This document shows, in pieces, positions 6,095-7,098 of a DNA stretch of 7,098 bases. Location: assembly GCA_946482345.1 (NCBI GenBank), contig CAMLRJ010000175.1, forward strand, positions 1-7,098, written 5' to 3'. Source of the DNA: an uncultured Cellvibrio sp. (GTDB lineage: Bacteria > Pseudomonadota > Gammaproteobacteria > Pseudomonadales > Cellvibrionaceae). The notes below the pieces were generated by a model. It was not told the origin of the DNA, searched no databases, and was given only the letters and a program-made list of their open reading frames with translations. The position numbers and the translations under genes were made by a program. Every line of letters begins with the position of its first letter. Position 1 is the first letter of the stretch.

Positions 6095-6791
6095 CCAACC
6101 CATTTCACTGGTGCTAATCCCCGGCTTCATGCTGGATGAAACACTATGGGATGGCTTCTGCCCTTTCCTACCCAACCATTGGAAAGTATCGCGGGCGACT
6201 CTGGCAGGTGGAAATACAATAAAGGAAATTGCGCAACACATTGCTGAACAATCCCCTGAACGTTTCGTGCTGATTGGCTTCTCGCTGGGCGGGTATATTG
6301 CCAGGCAACTAGCGGCCAATTACCCCGAGAAAGTGAGCGCGCTCGTGCTCATCGCCAGTTCATTGCGCGAGGATACCGAGCAGCAAGCGAAGGCAAAATT
6401 GGAAGCTGTACGTGCGCTATCTACATCCACGTTCAGCGGATTAAGTTCCAGGTCCATTGCGGCATCACTACATCCCCGTCACGCATCGGATACACATTTG
6501 ATTTCGCGGATCAGAGCAATGGGAAGTCGTTTGGGTTATGAGGCCTTTGCAACTCAATCCGGGTTACGCAGAGCGGATGTTCCTACGGATTCAATACATT
6601 GTCCGACATTGATTATTGCAAGCACTCATGATGCGTTGCGTCCCATGGAAGAAACGAACGAGTTGGCCAATGCGATGCCTGCTGCTTCAGTTCATTTATT
6701 TCACGACAGCGGCCATATAATTCCGCTCGAACAACCACAAGATCTTGCGGCCGTTGTGATTGATTGGTTAAACAGCATTGGAATTTATTGA
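6084..6791 (+). CDS. Alpha/beta hydrolase
   Basis: This is a complete cytoplasmic alpha/beta-fold hydrolase of 235 residues. The oxyanion-hole region LIPGFMLDETLWD (11-23) is followed by the nucleophile elbow GFSLGG (65-70, Ser67). The acid appears in ASTHDALRP (Asp183 or nearby) and the catalytic histidine in SGHIIPLEQP (His211), giving a full Ser-Asp-His triad. A short cap region lies between about residues 95 and 165. The family includes esterases, peptidases and C-C hydrolases of the BioH/proline-iminopeptidase kind; the substrate cannot be told from sequence. The ATG is chosen because MNNPQPISLVLIPG gives the usual short lead to the first strand. Composition is nearer to nrdB than to the immunity genes, so it probably belongs to the core flank. 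A small ORF overlaps its stop codon. Confidence 0.92.
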   Translation: MNNPQPISLVLIPGFMLDETLWDGFCPFLPNHWKVSRATLAGGNTIKEIAQHIAEQSPERFVLIGFSLGGYIARQLAANYPEKVSALVLIASSLREDTEQQAKAKLEAVRALSTSTFSGLSSRSIAASLHPRHASDTHLISRIRAMGSRLGYEAFATQSGLRRADVPTDSIHCPTLIIASTHDALRPMEETNELANAMPAASVHLFHDSGHIIPLEQPQDLAAVVIDWLNSIGIY

Positions 6792-6952
6792 TTCATTGGC
6801 TCCTATCTCACCAACAATATTCAAAACGCACCGATTTGCTGGCAGAGACATTCGAACGCCAGGATTATGCCATTGCGGTACAACAGGGTGTCATTGCTGA
6901 TGACGAATGGCAGACTGTGTTTACACGATATTTAGACAATGATCATCATTAA
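6788..6952 (+). CDS. Small ORF coupled to the hydrolase, or 3' remnant of a gene
   Basis: TTG 6788 overlaps the hydrolase stop in a TTGA arrangement and opens 54 codons. The C-terminal portion looks like genuine protein: LLAETFERQDYAIAVQQGV followed by IADDEWQTVFTRYLDNDHH, a helical acidic stretch with coding-like composition. An alternative TTG at 6764 would add eight residues inside the hydrolase gene. The Shine-Dalgarno is weak (GGAA at 6780-6783). No family is recognised. It is either a small partner protein of the hydrolase or the surviving end of a deleted gene. Confidence 0.45.
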   Translation: MIHWLLSHQQYSKRTDLLAETFERQDYAIAVQQGVIADDEWQTVFTRYLDNDHH

Positions 6953-7000
6953 TGGAGGGAAGATTGCCAAGGAATTATGTGCCGGGAATGAGGCTCTGGA

Positions 7001-7098
7001 TTAATTGCACACCACTTGATCGCGACCATTCACCTTGGCTTGATAAAGCGCTTTATCCGCCCGTGCGATCAAGCTTTCCAGCGTGTCATCCTTCCGGC
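7001..7098 (-). CDS. GGDEF-domain diguanylate cyclase, C-terminal end (partial)
   Basis: The reverse strand encodes the last 31 residues of a GGDEF domain: RKDDTLESLIARADKALYQA followed by KVNGRDQVVCN and a TAA stop at 7003-7001. The block ADKALYQAKVNGRDQV is the hallmark final helix and strand of diguanylate cyclases, which make the second messenger c-di-GMP. The catalytic GG(D/E)EF loop and any sensor domain lie beyond the window edge. Activity and localisation therefore cannot be judged. The gene converges on the hydrolase pair with a 48-base gap and no obvious terminator between them. Confidence 0.92.
   Translation of the reverse strand, partial: RKDDTLESLIARADKALYQAKVNGRDQVVCN

Noticed and set aside
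6953..7000. Bidirectional terminator between the convergent genes
   Set aside because: Only a short ATGATCAT palindrome is present nearby; no stem with a T-run could be found.
1..7098. CRISPR arrays, tRNA or rRNA genes, insertion sequences
   Set aside because: No spaced direct repeats, cloverleaf-like sequences, transposase genes or terminal inverted repeats were seen.

Overview
The window looks like a bacterial chromosome, most likely gammaproteobacterial. The reasons are a conserved class I ribonucleotide reductase beta subunit of the 'MLSWDDF...' type, Sec-type signal peptides, a TonB-like periplasmic protein and a GGDEF protein. The genus cannot be fixed from the sequence.

Layout. (1) 28-1269: nrdB, a GC-rich housekeeping gene, closed by a long hairpin terminator at about 1349-1407. 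(2) 1452-6022: an AT-richer accessory block, all on the + strand. In order it holds a membrane-anchored pentapeptide-repeat protein (1452-3020), a short TTG-started ORF (3071-3319), an AHH-type nuclease toxin module (3328-3705), an Imm11-type immunity protein (3709-4257), a gap with degraded coding-like sequence, an Imm26-type immunity protein (4427-4891), a secreted protein with two TonB-C-like repeats (4935-5606), and a frameshifted secreted-protein gene (5616-6022). (3) 6084-6791: an alpha/beta hydrolase with a complete catalytic triad, followed by a small overlapping ORF (6788-6952). (4) 7001-7098, minus strand: the last 31 codons of a GGDEF diguanylate cyclase that runs out of the window.

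The core of interest is the 3071-4257 toxin/immunity pair. An AHH HNH-superfamily nuclease domain, without any visible delivery domain, sits 3 bp upstream of an Imm11 gene. A second, unrelated immunity gene (Imm26) has no toxin beside it. This is the typical content of a polymorphic-toxin immunity/orphan-module island, such as those tied to T6SS, Rhs or CDI competition. The AHH reading frame can be traced upstream of its TTG start into another frame. One extra A in an A6 tract at 3278-3283 would fuse it to the preceding ORF and give one protein of 211 residues. A second one-base shift breaks the secreted protein at 5616-6022.

Other points include an abrupt codon-usage change within nrdB at about 1126, just before the accessory block. 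The pentapeptide protein has a strict 11-residue phenylalanine period. A hairpin may lie over the hydrolase start codon.
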